Shown here piece by piece: positions 19,576 through 27,462 of a DNA stretch of 64,000 nt. A program made the position numbers and the translations under genes. Under the pieces are notes generated by a model. It was not told where the DNA came from. It worked only from the letters and a program-made list of their open reading frames with translations, and made no database searches. Each line of letters starts with the position of its first letter. Within the stretch, counting starts at the first letter, position 1. Source of the stretch: Lacticaseibacillus parakribbianus (GTDB lineage: Bacteria; Bacillota; Bacilli; Lactobacillales; Lactobacillaceae); assembly GCF_025490915.1 (NCBI RefSeq), contig NZ_JANQBA010000016.1, positions 1 through 64,000 on the forward strand, read 5' to 3'.

Positions 19576-22098
19576 ATGACAGAAGCAATCGCGTACCGTC
19601 TCAAGCAAATCATGACGGCGGAGCACCTGAGCCTGACCCAGGCGGCCAAGCTGATCGGCATTTCGCCTTCGAGCATGCGCAAGGTGCTCAAGGACACACC
19701 GATGAGCCGGCCGATCATGTTCAAGATCAACCGCTTCATCGAGGCGCATCCGGTGGCCCCGGCCGAACACACCTTCACCATTTTCGATTCGGAAGCGGCG
19801 GAGAAAAACGCAACCCCGACCCAGCCAGGCGCCAAGCCGGCGGCCGCCGCCAAGCCAGACGCCCCGCAACCGGCGGCCAAGCAGACCTCGGCCCAGCCAG
19901 ACGCTTCCCAGGCCAAGCGTCAGGTCACGCAGCCAAAGCAGGCCAAGGCCGAGCGCAAGGACGCCACCCAGGCCAAGCAGGCCGCAAAGACCCAGAACCA
20001 GGCTGAAAACAAGGGCACCAAGGCCCAGGCCAAGCAGGCCGCCAAGACCCAGGCCAAGGCCGAAAACAAGGACACCAAGGCCCAGCCCAAGCAGGCCGCA
20101 AAGACCCAGGCCAAGGGCGACCAAACACCGGCCACCAAGGCCCAGTCCAAGCAGGCCGCTAAGACCCAAGCCAAGGGCGACCAAACACCGGCCACCAAGG
20201 CCCAGGCCAAGCAGAGCAAGGCCGAAAGCAAGACGGCCACCCAGCCGAAGCAGGCCAAAACCCAGGCCGCCAAGCCAAACGACCAGCCAAAGGCCGCCAA
20301 GACCCAGAGCAAGCAGGCAAAGGCCGGCCAGCCAATCCAGGCAAAACAGGCCCCGGCCACCGCGGCGGCGCCTAAGCAGCAGGCCCAGTCCGAGCAGCCA
20401 AAGGCCAACCGCAACGCCGCGCAACAGGCCCCCAAGAACCCGGTCGGTAGCCTGGAACCAGGCGCCCAGCAGGCCAACTTCGAGGCCACCCGCAAGGCCC
20501 AACTCGCCGACCAAACCCCGGCCAAAACGGCACCGGCCGCGGTCGAGCAAGCCACCGCTCAGCCGACGCCAGCCGCCGACACCAAGCGCAAGCCGGGCCG
20601 GCCGAAGTCAACCAAGACGGAAAAAGCCGGCGACCAGGCCAAGCGCCAGGGCAACAAACAAAACGAACAGGCCAAGCAACAGCAGCAGGCCGCAAAGCAA
20701 AACGACCAGCCTAAGCAACAACAGGCCGCAAAGCAAAACGACCAGCCCAAGCAGCAGCAGGCCGCAAAGCAAAACGAACAACCGAAGCAACAGCAGGCCG
20801 CAAAACAAAACGACCAGCCCAAGCAACAACAGGCCGCGAAGCAAAACGACCAGCCTAAGCAACAGCAGGCTGCTAAGCAGAACGACCAGGCTAAGCAACA
20901 GCAGACCGCAAAACAAAACGACCAGCCCAAGCAACAACAGGCCGCGAAGCAAAACGACCAGCCCAAGCAACAACAGGCCGCGAAGCAAAACGACCAGCCC
21001 AAGCAACAACAGGCCGCAAAGCAAAACGAGCAAAGCACCCAGCCGCAGCAGCAGGCCAAGCCGGCCACCAAGCCGCGGCCGAGCAGCACCACGCTGCAGG
21101 TGTTCATGGACGAATCCTTCGGTGGTGGCTCCGATTACCAGCGCAACATGTCCATTGGCGCCACGGTGATCGACCCCGCCGACGACCACGCGCTGGACAG
21201 CTTCACCAACACGCTTTACCCGTTCGGCTGGCAGCCGGGCGACGAGGTCAAGGCGCGGGGTAAGTCCAGCGCCCAGATTCAGGCGATGATGGCCCAGGCG
21301 TTGGATCCGGCCGTGAAGGTTTACACCGTTTACTCCCCGCTTTCGGACGCCGGCAACTTCAGTATGAGCTTCGGCGTGATGTACCCATACGTCGCCGCCT
21401 TGCTGCGGATCATCGACGCCCAGGCCGTTTTGCCGCAAAAAGTGCGGGTCACGCTCGACCAGCGCAGCGAAATCGCCACGGAGCAGCTGGGCCTCGCCGC
21501 CCGGATGCTTCACGCCTACCTGAAGTCGCAAACCGGCCGCGAGATTTCGTTCTTCTTCCGCACCGCGGATTCCAAGAACACGATTGGCGTTCAGTACAGC
21601 GATTTTGCCAGCCACGCCGCCATGTTCTTCACCGCGGCGCAGATGCAAACCGCTGGCATGGTGCGGCTTGCCGACATCGGCGCCGAGCTGGGCGACCAGC
21701 TCACGCTTTACGCGATGGTCGGGCTGCAAAAGTACCTGCTGGATGAGCGGCCGACCGCGGTGGTCCCGACTAGCGGCTTCAAGAGCCCGGTTTTGAACAT
21801 CGCGATGCGCCTGTTCAACCTCGCCTCCAAGGCCGCGACCATGACCCAAGTGCCGGAAGACGCCTTCGTTCAGGCGAAGCTCGTGATCAACCAGCTGCTG
21901 ACCATCACCCCGTCTTCGGTCAACGGTGCGATCAACAAGATGCCGTTCCAAAACTGGTACGACATGGCGGCTCGCGCAAGCTCGCTGCTTCACTACACCG
22001 ACGCGACCCTGCCGCAGTTCAGCATCGACCCCGACGCCTTGAAGGTGGCCGAGGACGCGCTGAACAACGTCGCCACCCTGCTGGCCGGTGGTCGCTAA
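19576..22098 (+). CDS. HTH + Lys/Gln/Ala repeat linker + DUF3800-like nuclease-fold protein
   Basis: 840 residues in three parts. (1) Residues 1-60: helix-turn-helix (LTQAAKLIGISPSSMRKVLK). (2) 80-500: low-complexity Lys/Gln/Ala linker, first with a 20-residue repeat (KAQ-KQAAKTQAKGDQTPAT, about four copies), then ten copies of a 12-residue, 36-bp repeat (AAKQNDQPKQQQ) at 20689-21048. (3) 505-840: a DUF3800-like domain with MDES (D512) and QYSDFASHA (D676), positions where this RNase-H-fold family keeps acidic residues. DUF3800 has no firm function; nucleic-acid cleavage is inferred from the fold. A weak AGGTAG lies before the ATG. Divergent from queT; monocistronic. Confidence 0.7.
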   Translation: MTEAIAYRLKQIMTAEHLSLTQAAKLIGISPSSMRKVLKDTPMSRPIMFKINRFIEAHPVAPAEHTFTIFDSEAAEKNATPTQPGAKPAAAAKPDAPQPAAKQTSAQPDASQAKRQVTQPKQAKAERKDATQAKQAAKTQNQAENKGTKAQAKQAAKTQAKAENKDTKAQPKQAAKTQAKGDQTPATKAQSKQAAKTQAKGDQTPATKAQAKQSKAESKTATQPKQAKTQAAKPNDQPKAAKTQSKQAKAGQPIQAKQAPATAAAPKQQAQSEQPKANRNAAQQAPKNPVGSLEPGAQQANFEATRKAQLADQTPAKTAPAAVEQATAQPTPAADTKRKPGRPKSTKTEKAGDQAKRQGNKQNEQAKQQQQAAKQNDQPKQQQAAKQNDQPKQQQAAKQNEQPKQQQAAKQNDQPKQQQAAKQNDQPKQQQAAKQNDQAKQQQTAKQNDQPKQQQAAKQNDQPKQQQAAKQNDQPKQQQAAKQNEQSTQPQQQAKPATKPRPSSTTLQVFMDESFGGGSDYQRNMSIGATVIDPADDHALDSFTNTLYPFGWQPGDEVKARGKSSAQIQAMMAQALDPAVKVYTVYSPLSDAGNFSMSFGVMYPYVAALLRIIDAQAVLPQKVRVTLDQRSEIATEQLGLAARMLHAYLKSQTGREISFFFRTADSKNTIGVQYSDFASHAAMFFTAAQMQTAGMVRLADIGAELGDQLTLYAMVGLQKYLLDERPTAVVPTSGFKSPVLNIAMRLFNLASKAATMTQVPEDAFVQAKLVINQLLTITPSSVNGAINKMPFQNWYDMAARASSLLHYTDATLPQFSIDPDALKVAEDALNNVATLLAGGR
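20689..21048 (+). repeat. 36-bp in-frame tandem repeat (about 10 copies)
   Basis: Codes AAKQNDQPKQQQ with mild variants (NEQP, NDQA, TAK, NEQS at the end). Synonymous differences between copies (CAA/CAG, GCC/GCT) show the copies are not all recent. Copy number is expected to vary between strains. Confidence 0.95.
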
Positions 22099-22113
22099 CC
22101 CACCCGAATAGCC

Positions 22114-22156
22114 AAAACAGCGCCGCCCAGGCTCAACCCGGGCGACGCTGTTTTGT
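22114..22156 (+). terminator. Terminator after the DUF3800-like gene
   Basis: AAAACAGCG-CGCCC / GGGCG-CGCTGTTTTG stem at 22114-22154, ending in TTTTGTAT. Also T-rich on the other strand. Confidence 0.8.
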
Positions 22157-22756
22157 ATCGAAAAACGTTATTTTATTTACACAACATTTACCAAATATTT
22201 ACACTAACGCGAGTCAAGTTGCTTGGCAAAAGCGGCGCCCCGGTGTTATTCTATCTGCGTAGAATTCGACAGCGCCTCTCGGTCGCACGGCCGAAGCGCA
22301 GCTCAAGGCAGCTCGCAGTGACTATCATCCTCATCTGATGAACGTCGACCTATGTCGACCACGTCCGCGGCGTGAGTGTCTAGCGACGAAGAAATTCGCG
22401 TAAAAGAAAACAGCTTAACTGGTTTGATTCCAGGGAGCTGCGACTGCCGGGTCCACCACAGTGCGTACCAGCAAGCGAATCGGTTTCACCAGCTAGCGGG
22501 GGCAGTCTGCCTTGCAGTTCGGTCGGTTCCTCAATCCAATCGCAACCGGGGTACTGCGGGGCAACCCGCGGTACCCTTTGCGTGGCGCGGCGTTGCGGCC
22601 GCTGCGCCACCAATCGGATGCGGCTTGCGAGCGACTGCAACCGGCCCCAGGCCAGTCCCCGCGCAAGGTCGCTGGCGGCCTTGGTCCCGCGGCCCCATCG
22701 CACCGGTCGCGGCCCCATCGCACCGGTCCTATCGCACCGACCCCGCCTGGCACAGC
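22157..22756 (+). other. Long non-coding stretch, possible transcribed RNA
   Basis: An AT-rich start (22157-22260) contains a promoter-like TTGGCA (22223-22228), 18-base spacer, TATTCT (22247-22252). About 500 GC-rich bases follow without a credible gene (no SD-led frame, no coding-like codon use) and end at a perfect 15-bp terminator-like hairpin. It could be a structured RNA or decayed sequence; I matched it to no RNA family. Confidence 0.35.
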
Positions 22757-22796
22757 AAAGGCGGCCTGCAGAATCAACCTGCAGGCCGCCTTTTTG
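22757..22796 (+). terminator. Strong hairpin terminator of unknown owner
   Basis: Perfect 15-bp stem AAAGGCGGCCTGCAG (22757-22771) with 22779-22793, followed by TTTTTGCG on the plus strand. The nearest plus-strand gene already has its own terminator 600 bases upstream; on the minus strand it lies 115 bases past mazF with fewer T. Confidence 0.75.
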
Positions 22797-22910
22797 CGTT
22801 CGTCATGTTGGGTCACGCCGGTTAGCGCCGGGAGCCAAGCGGCCGGCTTGGTGCCGGGCCTCGCGAGTCGCGCCGTCTTGGTGCCGGGCCCCGCGGGTCG
22901 CGCCGCGGGG

Positions 22911-23267
22911 CTACAGCGGCCGCAGCCCCACCGACACCGCCAGCGCTGCGTCGACTTCCGCCATTCGCGCGGCCGACAGCGCGGTCACCTTGTCCATCAG
23001 CCGCTGCTTGTCGATCGTGCGAATCTGCTCGAGTAGCACTACCGAGTCGCGCTCGATGCCGTCTTGATCGCCGCGCAGCCCGACGTGCGTCTTCATTTTC
23101 GGCTTGGTGATGCGCGACGTGATCGCCGCCACGATGACCGTCGGGGAGAAGCGGTTCCCCACGTTGTTTTGAATCACCAGCACCGGCCGCAAGCCGCCTT
23201 GCTCCGAACCCACCACCGGTGACAGATCCGCGAAAAACACGTCCCCGCGCTTGACCGATTCCTCCAT
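22911..23267 (-). CDS. mazF: MazF/PemK-type mRNA interferase toxin (EndoA)
   Basis: 118-residue type II toxin of the EndoA branch: [28 protein letters not shown] is typical, followed by [10 protein letters not shown] and a Ser/Thr region; cleaves mRNA at a short motif when free of antitoxin. It lies 18 bases after the mazE-like gene in the order acpS-alr-mazE-mazF, the same as alr-ndoAI-ndoA in Bacillus. SD GGAGG precedes the ATG at 23267. The last residues run into GC-rich non-coding sequence with no close terminator except the hairpin at 22757. Confidence 0.92.
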   Translation of the reverse strand: MEESVKRGDVFFADLSPVVGSEQGGLRPVLVIQNNVGNRFSPTVIVAAITSRITKPKMKTHVGLRGDQDGIERDSVVLLEQIRTIDKQRLMDKVTALSAARMAEVDAALAVSVGLRPL

Positions 23268-23285
23268 GACCCCTCCGTTACCTCA

Positions 23286-23528
23286 CTACGCCAGGTGGGC
23301 GTAGGCCTCGCTTTCACACGCCGTGAACTCGTGGCAGATCTCCGTGTTCAAGGCGCCCATGTCCAAGTACCCGCTGATCATCTGGGCCAAAGCCTCGTTG
23401 CCGCGAGCCAAAAACGTTCGCAGCGCCACCTCGGCCACCGCCTCCGGGGCCACATGGTGCCCGGCACAATATGTCGCAAGCTGTGCCGCCAGCTGCGGAT
23501 CCAACTGCATGTCAATCGCATTCGCCAT
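23286..23528 (-). CDS. mazE: MazE/NdoAI-like antitoxin
   Basis: 80-residue protein directly upstream of the mazF toxin gene. The N-terminal half (MANAIDMQLDPQLAAQLATY) and the short C-terminal acidic region (CHEFTACESEAYAHL) are compatible with a ribbon-helix-helix antitoxin whose tail binds the toxin. Sequence identity to known antitoxins is low, so the assignment rests mainly on position. The ATG at 23528 has AGGGGG 7 bases upstream; the frame is open further upstream but without an SD. Confidence 0.7.
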   Translation of the reverse strand: MANAIDMQLDPQLAAQLATYCAGHHVAPEAVAEVALRTFLARGNEALAQMISGYLDMGALNTEICHEFTACESEAYAHLA

Positions 23529-23600
23529 CGTTTTTCCCCCTGCACCTATTTGGTTCAATGCTATCACAAGGGGGCCGAAACGCAACGGCGAACATCCGTT

Positions 23601-24734
23601 CTAGATGCGGTTGACCGACTCGCGCGGCAGCCGCTCGCTCAGGCCGCAGGCGATTTCGTAGTGGATGGTGTGGCTGTAATCCGCCACGTCCTGCAGCGTG
23701 ATTGCCTGGCCGCCGCTGCGGCCGACCAGCACCACCGGGGTTCCCGGGGCGTAATCGTGCGGCAGGCGAATCATGAATTGGTCCATGCAGATGCGCCCGA
23801 CGATCTCGCAAAACTGCCCGTCGACCAGCACGTGAAAGCCCTGCAGGCGCCGCAGCCAGCCGTCGGCGTAGCCCATCGGCACGGTGCCGATCCACTCGGC
23901 CGCCTGGGCGCGGTACGTCGCCCCGTAAGACACCGCCGCGCCGGCCTCCAGCCGCTTGGTGAAGCTCAAAGCCGACACCACGGACAGGGCCGGCTCCAGC
24001 TCGTAAGGCGTGGTCGGAATCTCGCGACCCGAGGGATTGAGGCCGTACATCGCGACGCCGAAGCGAATCGCGTTGCAGGCGCAGGCCGCATGCCACAGGC
24101 TGGTGGCGGAGTTGGCGACGTGAACGTAGCGCGGCCGCGTCGGCAGCGCCGCAAGCATCGCCTTGAACCGCGCGACCTGGGTCGTGAAGTAGGTGGTATC
24201 CGCCGCATCGGCAGTGGCAAAATGCGTGAACAGCCCCTCGATGTCAAACACCGACTGCGCGGCCGCAAACGCCGCGGCCGCCTTCAGCGCCGCCGGGTCG
24301 CGGAAGCCGATGCGGCCCATCCCCGAATCGACCGCCAGGTGAACCCGCAGCGGCTTCACCTTGGCCGCCTCAAGCACCGGCAGGGCGGCCGCCAACCAGG
24401 CCAAACTCCCCACCGGCAGCGCGATGTCTTGGGCCGCGGCCAGGTCGGCGTAGCGCGGATCCACAATGCCCAGCACCAAAATCGGCTGGGTGAAGCCGGC
24501 CTGGCGCAGCGCCAGCGCCTCGTCCAGCACCGCGACGCAAAAGCCGGTGGCGCCGCTGGCCGCGGCGACTCTGGCCACCCGCAGCAGGCCGTGACCGTAA
24601 CCGTCGGCCTTCACCACCGCCAGCAGGGCGGTGCCGGCCGCAAGCCGCCTCAGCGCGTGGTGAATGTTGTGTTGAATCGCCGCCTCCGAAACCAGGACCC
24701 GACTCTCGCGGTGTGTTGCCGTAACCATGCTCAT
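23601..24734 (-). CDS. alr: Alanine racemase
   Basis: PLP enzyme that interconverts L- and D-alanine for peptidoglycan and teichoic acid. Fold-type III barrel with catalytic Lys in VVKADGYGHG (K42) and catalytic Tyr in SYGATYRA (about 266), 377 residues as usual. Its ATG overlaps the acpS stop (ATGA) and GGAGG lies 7 bases upstream, so coupling with acpS is expected. Conserved acpS-alr-mazEF operon. Confidence 0.96.
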   Translation of the reverse strand: MSMVTATHRESRVLVSEAAIQHNIHHALRRLAAGTALLAVVKADGYGHGLLRVARVAAASGATGFCVAVLDEALALRQAGFTQPILVLGIVDPRYADLAAAQDIALPVGSLAWLAAALPVLEAAKVKPLRVHLAVDSGMGRIGFRDPAALKAAAAFAAAQSVFDIEGLFTHFATADAADTTYFTTQVARFKAMLAALPTRPRYVHVANSATSLWHAACACNAIRFGVAMYGLNPSGREIPTTPYELEPALSVVSALSFTKRLEAGAAVSYGATYRAQAAEWIGTVPMGYADGWLRRLQGFHVLVDGQFCEIVGRICMDQFMIRLPHDYAPGTPVVLVGRSGGQAITLQDVADYSHTIHYEIACGLSERLPRESVNRI

Positions 24735-25087
24735 GCTTTTTCCTCCAAAATCACTTCGGTCATGACCAGGTCTTGCGTGTGGCTGATCGACACATGGGCT
24801 CGGCCGGCGAAGGGCTGCGCGGTGATCACCGGCCGCCCGAGGGCCTCGCTCAGCGTCTCGACGTCCTGCAGCCCGACGCGGCCGAGCCCGGTGCCGAACG
24901 CCTTGGCGTAGGCCTCCTTGACCGAAAAGCGCCCGGCCAAATACTCCAGCGCCCGGCGACCACTCAGCGCCTGGTACTGCGCAAGCTCCGCCGGCGTCAG
25001 CACCTTGGCCGCAAAGTGCGGGTTTTTGGCCTGCGCCTGCTCAATTCGCGCAATCTCTGTGAGGTCGATGCCCAGTCCCTTGATCAT
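24731..25087 (-). CDS. acpS: Holo-[acyl-carrier-protein] synthase
   Basis: Transfers phosphopantetheine from CoA to ACP. 118 residues with magnesium-binding GIDLTE (D8) and FSVKEAYAKAFGTG (E about 57). Start 25087 has GGAGG five bases upstream; an ATG nine codons earlier does not. First gene of the alr-mazEF operon. Confidence 0.95.
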   Translation of the reverse strand: MIKGLGIDLTEIARIEQAQAKNPHFAAKVLTPAELAQYQALSGRRALEYLAGRFSVKEAYAKAFGTGLGRVGLQDVETLSEALGRPVITAQPFAGRAHVSISHTQDLVMTEVILEEKA

Positions 25088-25114
25088 AACTACCTCCGTT
25101 GTGTTGGGTTCCAT

Positions 25115-25372
25115 TATAGTCGCCTCGGCGCGGCCGCGGGAGGCAGCCGGGCCTGAAACTTGGTCACCTCAGCATGCGCTTGGCTCAAGGCCCAGTCGCA
25201 CCGGCCGTGGCAGCGGTTGCGCCGGCCCGGGGGCAACCGCTGACAACGGCCCGAGCGGCCCTGGCTTGCGAGTGGCACCGCAAGCCAGGGCCAATCCGAA
25301 GGCGCGGTCGCACCGGCACCGCCGCCAGCCACCGCGACTCGCACCGGCCTCGCGCGACGCCGGCGCGGCCCC
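25115..25372. other. GC-rich intergenic stretch with long hairpin
   Basis: Between acpS and the Tet(M)-like gene. Holds a 14-bp inverted repeat GGCCCTGGCTTGCG / CGCAAGCCAGGGCC (about 25257-25293) with no T run, so it is not a standard terminator. No gene seen. Confidence 0.5.
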
Positions 25373-27310
25373 TCACGCCTCCCGCGGCGCCAGGCGGTAC
25401 GGGCAATGCGCGGTTTGCGGCACCTTGTCCCAGGCCACCGGGTAGCCGGCGCCATGGGCGCAAAACACCGAGTCCGGTGTGTTGGGCAGGTCGGCCACCG
25501 GATCGTAGGCCGCCGCCGCGATCACCGCCGCCGCGTTGTGGCACGGCCGGTAGCCGGCGACGACGCAGTCCAGGGTTCCCTGCCCATGGGTGTAGGCGCG
25601 AAGCGTGGCCGGGTAGTCCTGCATCCCCGCCACCGGCGCAAAGCCGGACAAAACCGCGTAATCGCCTTGCTGCGCCGGGGTCTCGAAGGTGCCGCCCATC
25701 TGCTGGATGTCGCTCATCGCGCGGCCCACCTGGGTCGTGGCGACCTGCAGGCAAAACTGGTACCACGGCTCCAACAGCTGGCAGTCGCCGGTGCGACGCG
25801 CCATCATCAGCCCCTGCCGCACGGCTCGCCAGGTCGCCTCGCGAAAGTCGCCGCCGACCGTGTGCTTGATGCTGAAGCCGCCGCCGACCAGCGTGATCGA
25901 CACGTCGGTCAAGGGGGCCCCGACCAAGACCCCCAGCTGCGTTTTGGCCTGGAGGTTGGCGATCACCTGGTGCTGCCAGTTGCGCGGCAGCACCTCAAGT
26001 GAGCAATCGGTGGCCAGGTGCAGCCCGGACCCGCGCTTGGCCGGCGCCATCAGCAGATGCACCTCCGAGTAGTGGCGCAGCGGCTCGAAGTGGCCGACGC
26101 CTTCGACCGGTGCCGTCAGGGTCTCGCGATACATTATGCTGCCTTCCCCGAACGTCACGTCAAGCCCGAAGCGCTGGGCCAACAGCTGCGTCAACACCTC
26201 CAGCTGCACGGCCCCCATCACCTGCACCCGAATCTCTTGCAGCCGGCTGGACCAGGTCACCGCCAGCTGCGGGTCCTCCTCCTCCAGCCGCCGCAGCGCC
26301 GCCAGCACCTGCGGCAGCGCCTCAGCCGTGGGCCGAACCGCGTAGGTCAACACCGGCTGGATCAGCGGCGCCGGGGCCGGCGTCGCCGCCCCCCAGGCCT
26401 GACCCGGGGCGGTGTCGCTCAACCCGGGAATCGCGCAAACCGTGCCGGCGACCACCTCAGGCACCGCCTGAAAGCGCTGGCCGTTGTAGACGCGCAGCTG
26501 GTTGATTTTCTGCTCGCCGATGCTGGCCTTGGGCGCCAGGTGGCCGCCGGTCAGCCGCACCCAAGTCAGCCGCTCGTCGCGCTCATCGCGGGAGATTTTG
26601 AACACCTTGGCGCCGAACTCGGGCGCAAACGTCGGCGCCTGGCCGAACCGCGCCAGCCCCGCCAAGAGGTCCGGCACCCCGTCCAGCCGCAATGCCGCGC
26701 CGAAGTAGCAGGGAAAAACGCGCCGCGTGGCGATCAGCCGCTGGACCGTCGCGTCGGCGAGGTTGCCGGTGTCCAAGTAGTCCTCAAGCACCACGTCGTC
26801 ACACACGGCGATCGCCTCTTGCGTCGCCGCCGCATCCGGGGCCGTGAAGTCGGTGATCGCCGGATCCAGCTCGCGCTGAAGCGTCGCCAGCACCGCCTGC
26901 GCGTCTTGGGTCGCCACGTCCATTTTGTTGACGAACACCACCGTCGGCACGTGGTAATGCGCCAAGAGCTGCCACAAGGTGCGGGTGTAGCCCTGAATGC
27001 CGTCGGTGGCCGACACCACCAGAATCGCGACGTCCAAGACGCTGAGCACCTGCTCGGTTTGGCTGGCAAAATCAACGTGCCCCGGCGTGTCGAGCAAAGT
27101 CAGCGTCAGGTCGCCGTAAGTCAGCCGCGCTTGGTGGGAGAAAATCGTGATGCCGCGCTGCTTCTCCAGCGCGTCGGAATCCAAAAACGCGTCCCCGTTG
27201 TCGACGCGGCCGAGCTTACGCACGGTGCCGGTGCGGTACAACAGCGCCTCCGACAGCGTGGTTTTCCCGGCGTCGACATGTGCGACGATGCCTGCGACCA
27301 ATTCCTTCAT
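25373..27310 (-). CDS. Tet(M)-family ribosomal-protection-type GTPase
   Basis: 645-residue translational GTPase of EF-G architecture, similar in length and N-terminus to Tet(M)/Tet(O): MKELVAGIVAHVDAGKTT (G1, 11-18), RGIT, DTPGHVDF (G3), NKMD (G4), then EF-G-like domains II-V. It is clearly diverged from acquired Tet proteins (for example FSHQARLTYGDLTLTL where Tet(M) has QTGITSFQW). Lactobacilli carry such chromosomal paralogues; whether it protects ribosomes from tetracycline cannot be read from the sequence. GGGAGG precedes the ATG at 27310; a longer frame (to 27448) lacks an SD and overlaps the divergent gene control region. Confidence 0.8.
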   Translation of the reverse strand: MKELVAGIVAHVDAGKTTLSEALLYRTGTVRKLGRVDNGDAFLDSDALEKQRGITIFSHQARLTYGDLTLTLLDTPGHVDFASQTEQVLSVLDVAILVVSATDGIQGYTRTLWQLLAHYHVPTVVFVNKMDVATQDAQAVLATLQRELDPAITDFTAPDAAATQEAIAVCDDVVLEDYLDTGNLADATVQRLIATRRVFPCYFGAALRLDGVPDLLAGLARFGQAPTFAPEFGAKVFKISRDERDERLTWVRLTGGHLAPKASIGEQKINQLRVYNGQRFQAVPEVVAGTVCAIPGLSDTAPGQAWGAATPAPAPLIQPVLTYAVRPTAEALPQVLAALRRLEEEDPQLAVTWSSRLQEIRVQVMGAVQLEVLTQLLAQRFGLDVTFGEGSIMYRETLTAPVEGVGHFEPLRHYSEVHLLMAPAKRGSGLHLATDCSLEVLPRNWQHQVIANLQAKTQLGVLVGAPLTDVSITLVGGGFSIKHTVGGDFREATWRAVRQGLMMARRTGDCQLLEPWYQFCLQVATTQVGRAMSDIQQMGGTFETPAQQGDYAVLSGFAPVAGMQDYPATLRAYTHGQGTLDCVVAGYRPCHNAAAVIAAAAYDPVADLPNTPDSVFCAHGAGYPVAWDKVPQTAHCPYRLAPREA

Positions 27311-27407
27311 GTGGTGACCTCCCGGGTGTTGTTTCCCCCATTCTACACTTATTGCCGCCAACCAAAAAGCGGCCGCTTGTCGCCAAAATTTTTGACTTTC
27401 CCGACGG

Positions 27408-27426
27408 GCGACCGGCGGCCGGTCGC
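27408..27426. promoter_or_regulatory. Palindromic operator candidate
   Basis: GCGACCGGC-G-GCCGGTCGC: perfect 9-bp arms around one base, between the divergent Tet(M)-like gene and the 377-residue unknown. Followed at once by GTAATCT, a possible -10 for the rightward gene. Confidence 0.5.
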
Positions 27427-27431
27427 GTAAT

Positions 27432-27454
27432 CTCCTTGTGACAACCACAAGGAG
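27432..27454 (+). promoter_or_regulatory. Hairpin sequestering the SD of the 27463 gene
   Basis: Perfect 9-bp arms CTCCTTGTG (27432-27440) and CACAAGGAG (27446-27454) with loop ACAAC. The 3' arm contains four of the five bases of the GGAGG ribosome binding site (27451-27455), so a folded leader would block initiation. Confidence 0.65.
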
Positions 27455-27462
27455 GCGATCAC

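Noticed and set aside
22230-22700. tmRNA, RNase P RNA or hammerhead ribozyme in the gene-free stretch
   Set aside because: ATTCGACAG and CTGATGA occur, but the rest of the conserved cores of these RNAs is missing.
22376-22825. Open frame of about 149 codons in the gap before mazF
   Set aside because: No ribosome binding site, no coding-like codon pattern and it crosses a perfect terminator hairpin.
25373-27310. Acquired tetracycline-resistance gene
   Set aside because: EF-G-like and of Tet(M) length, but too diverged in the switch and domain IV regions by eye, with chromosomal GC and no mobile-element context.
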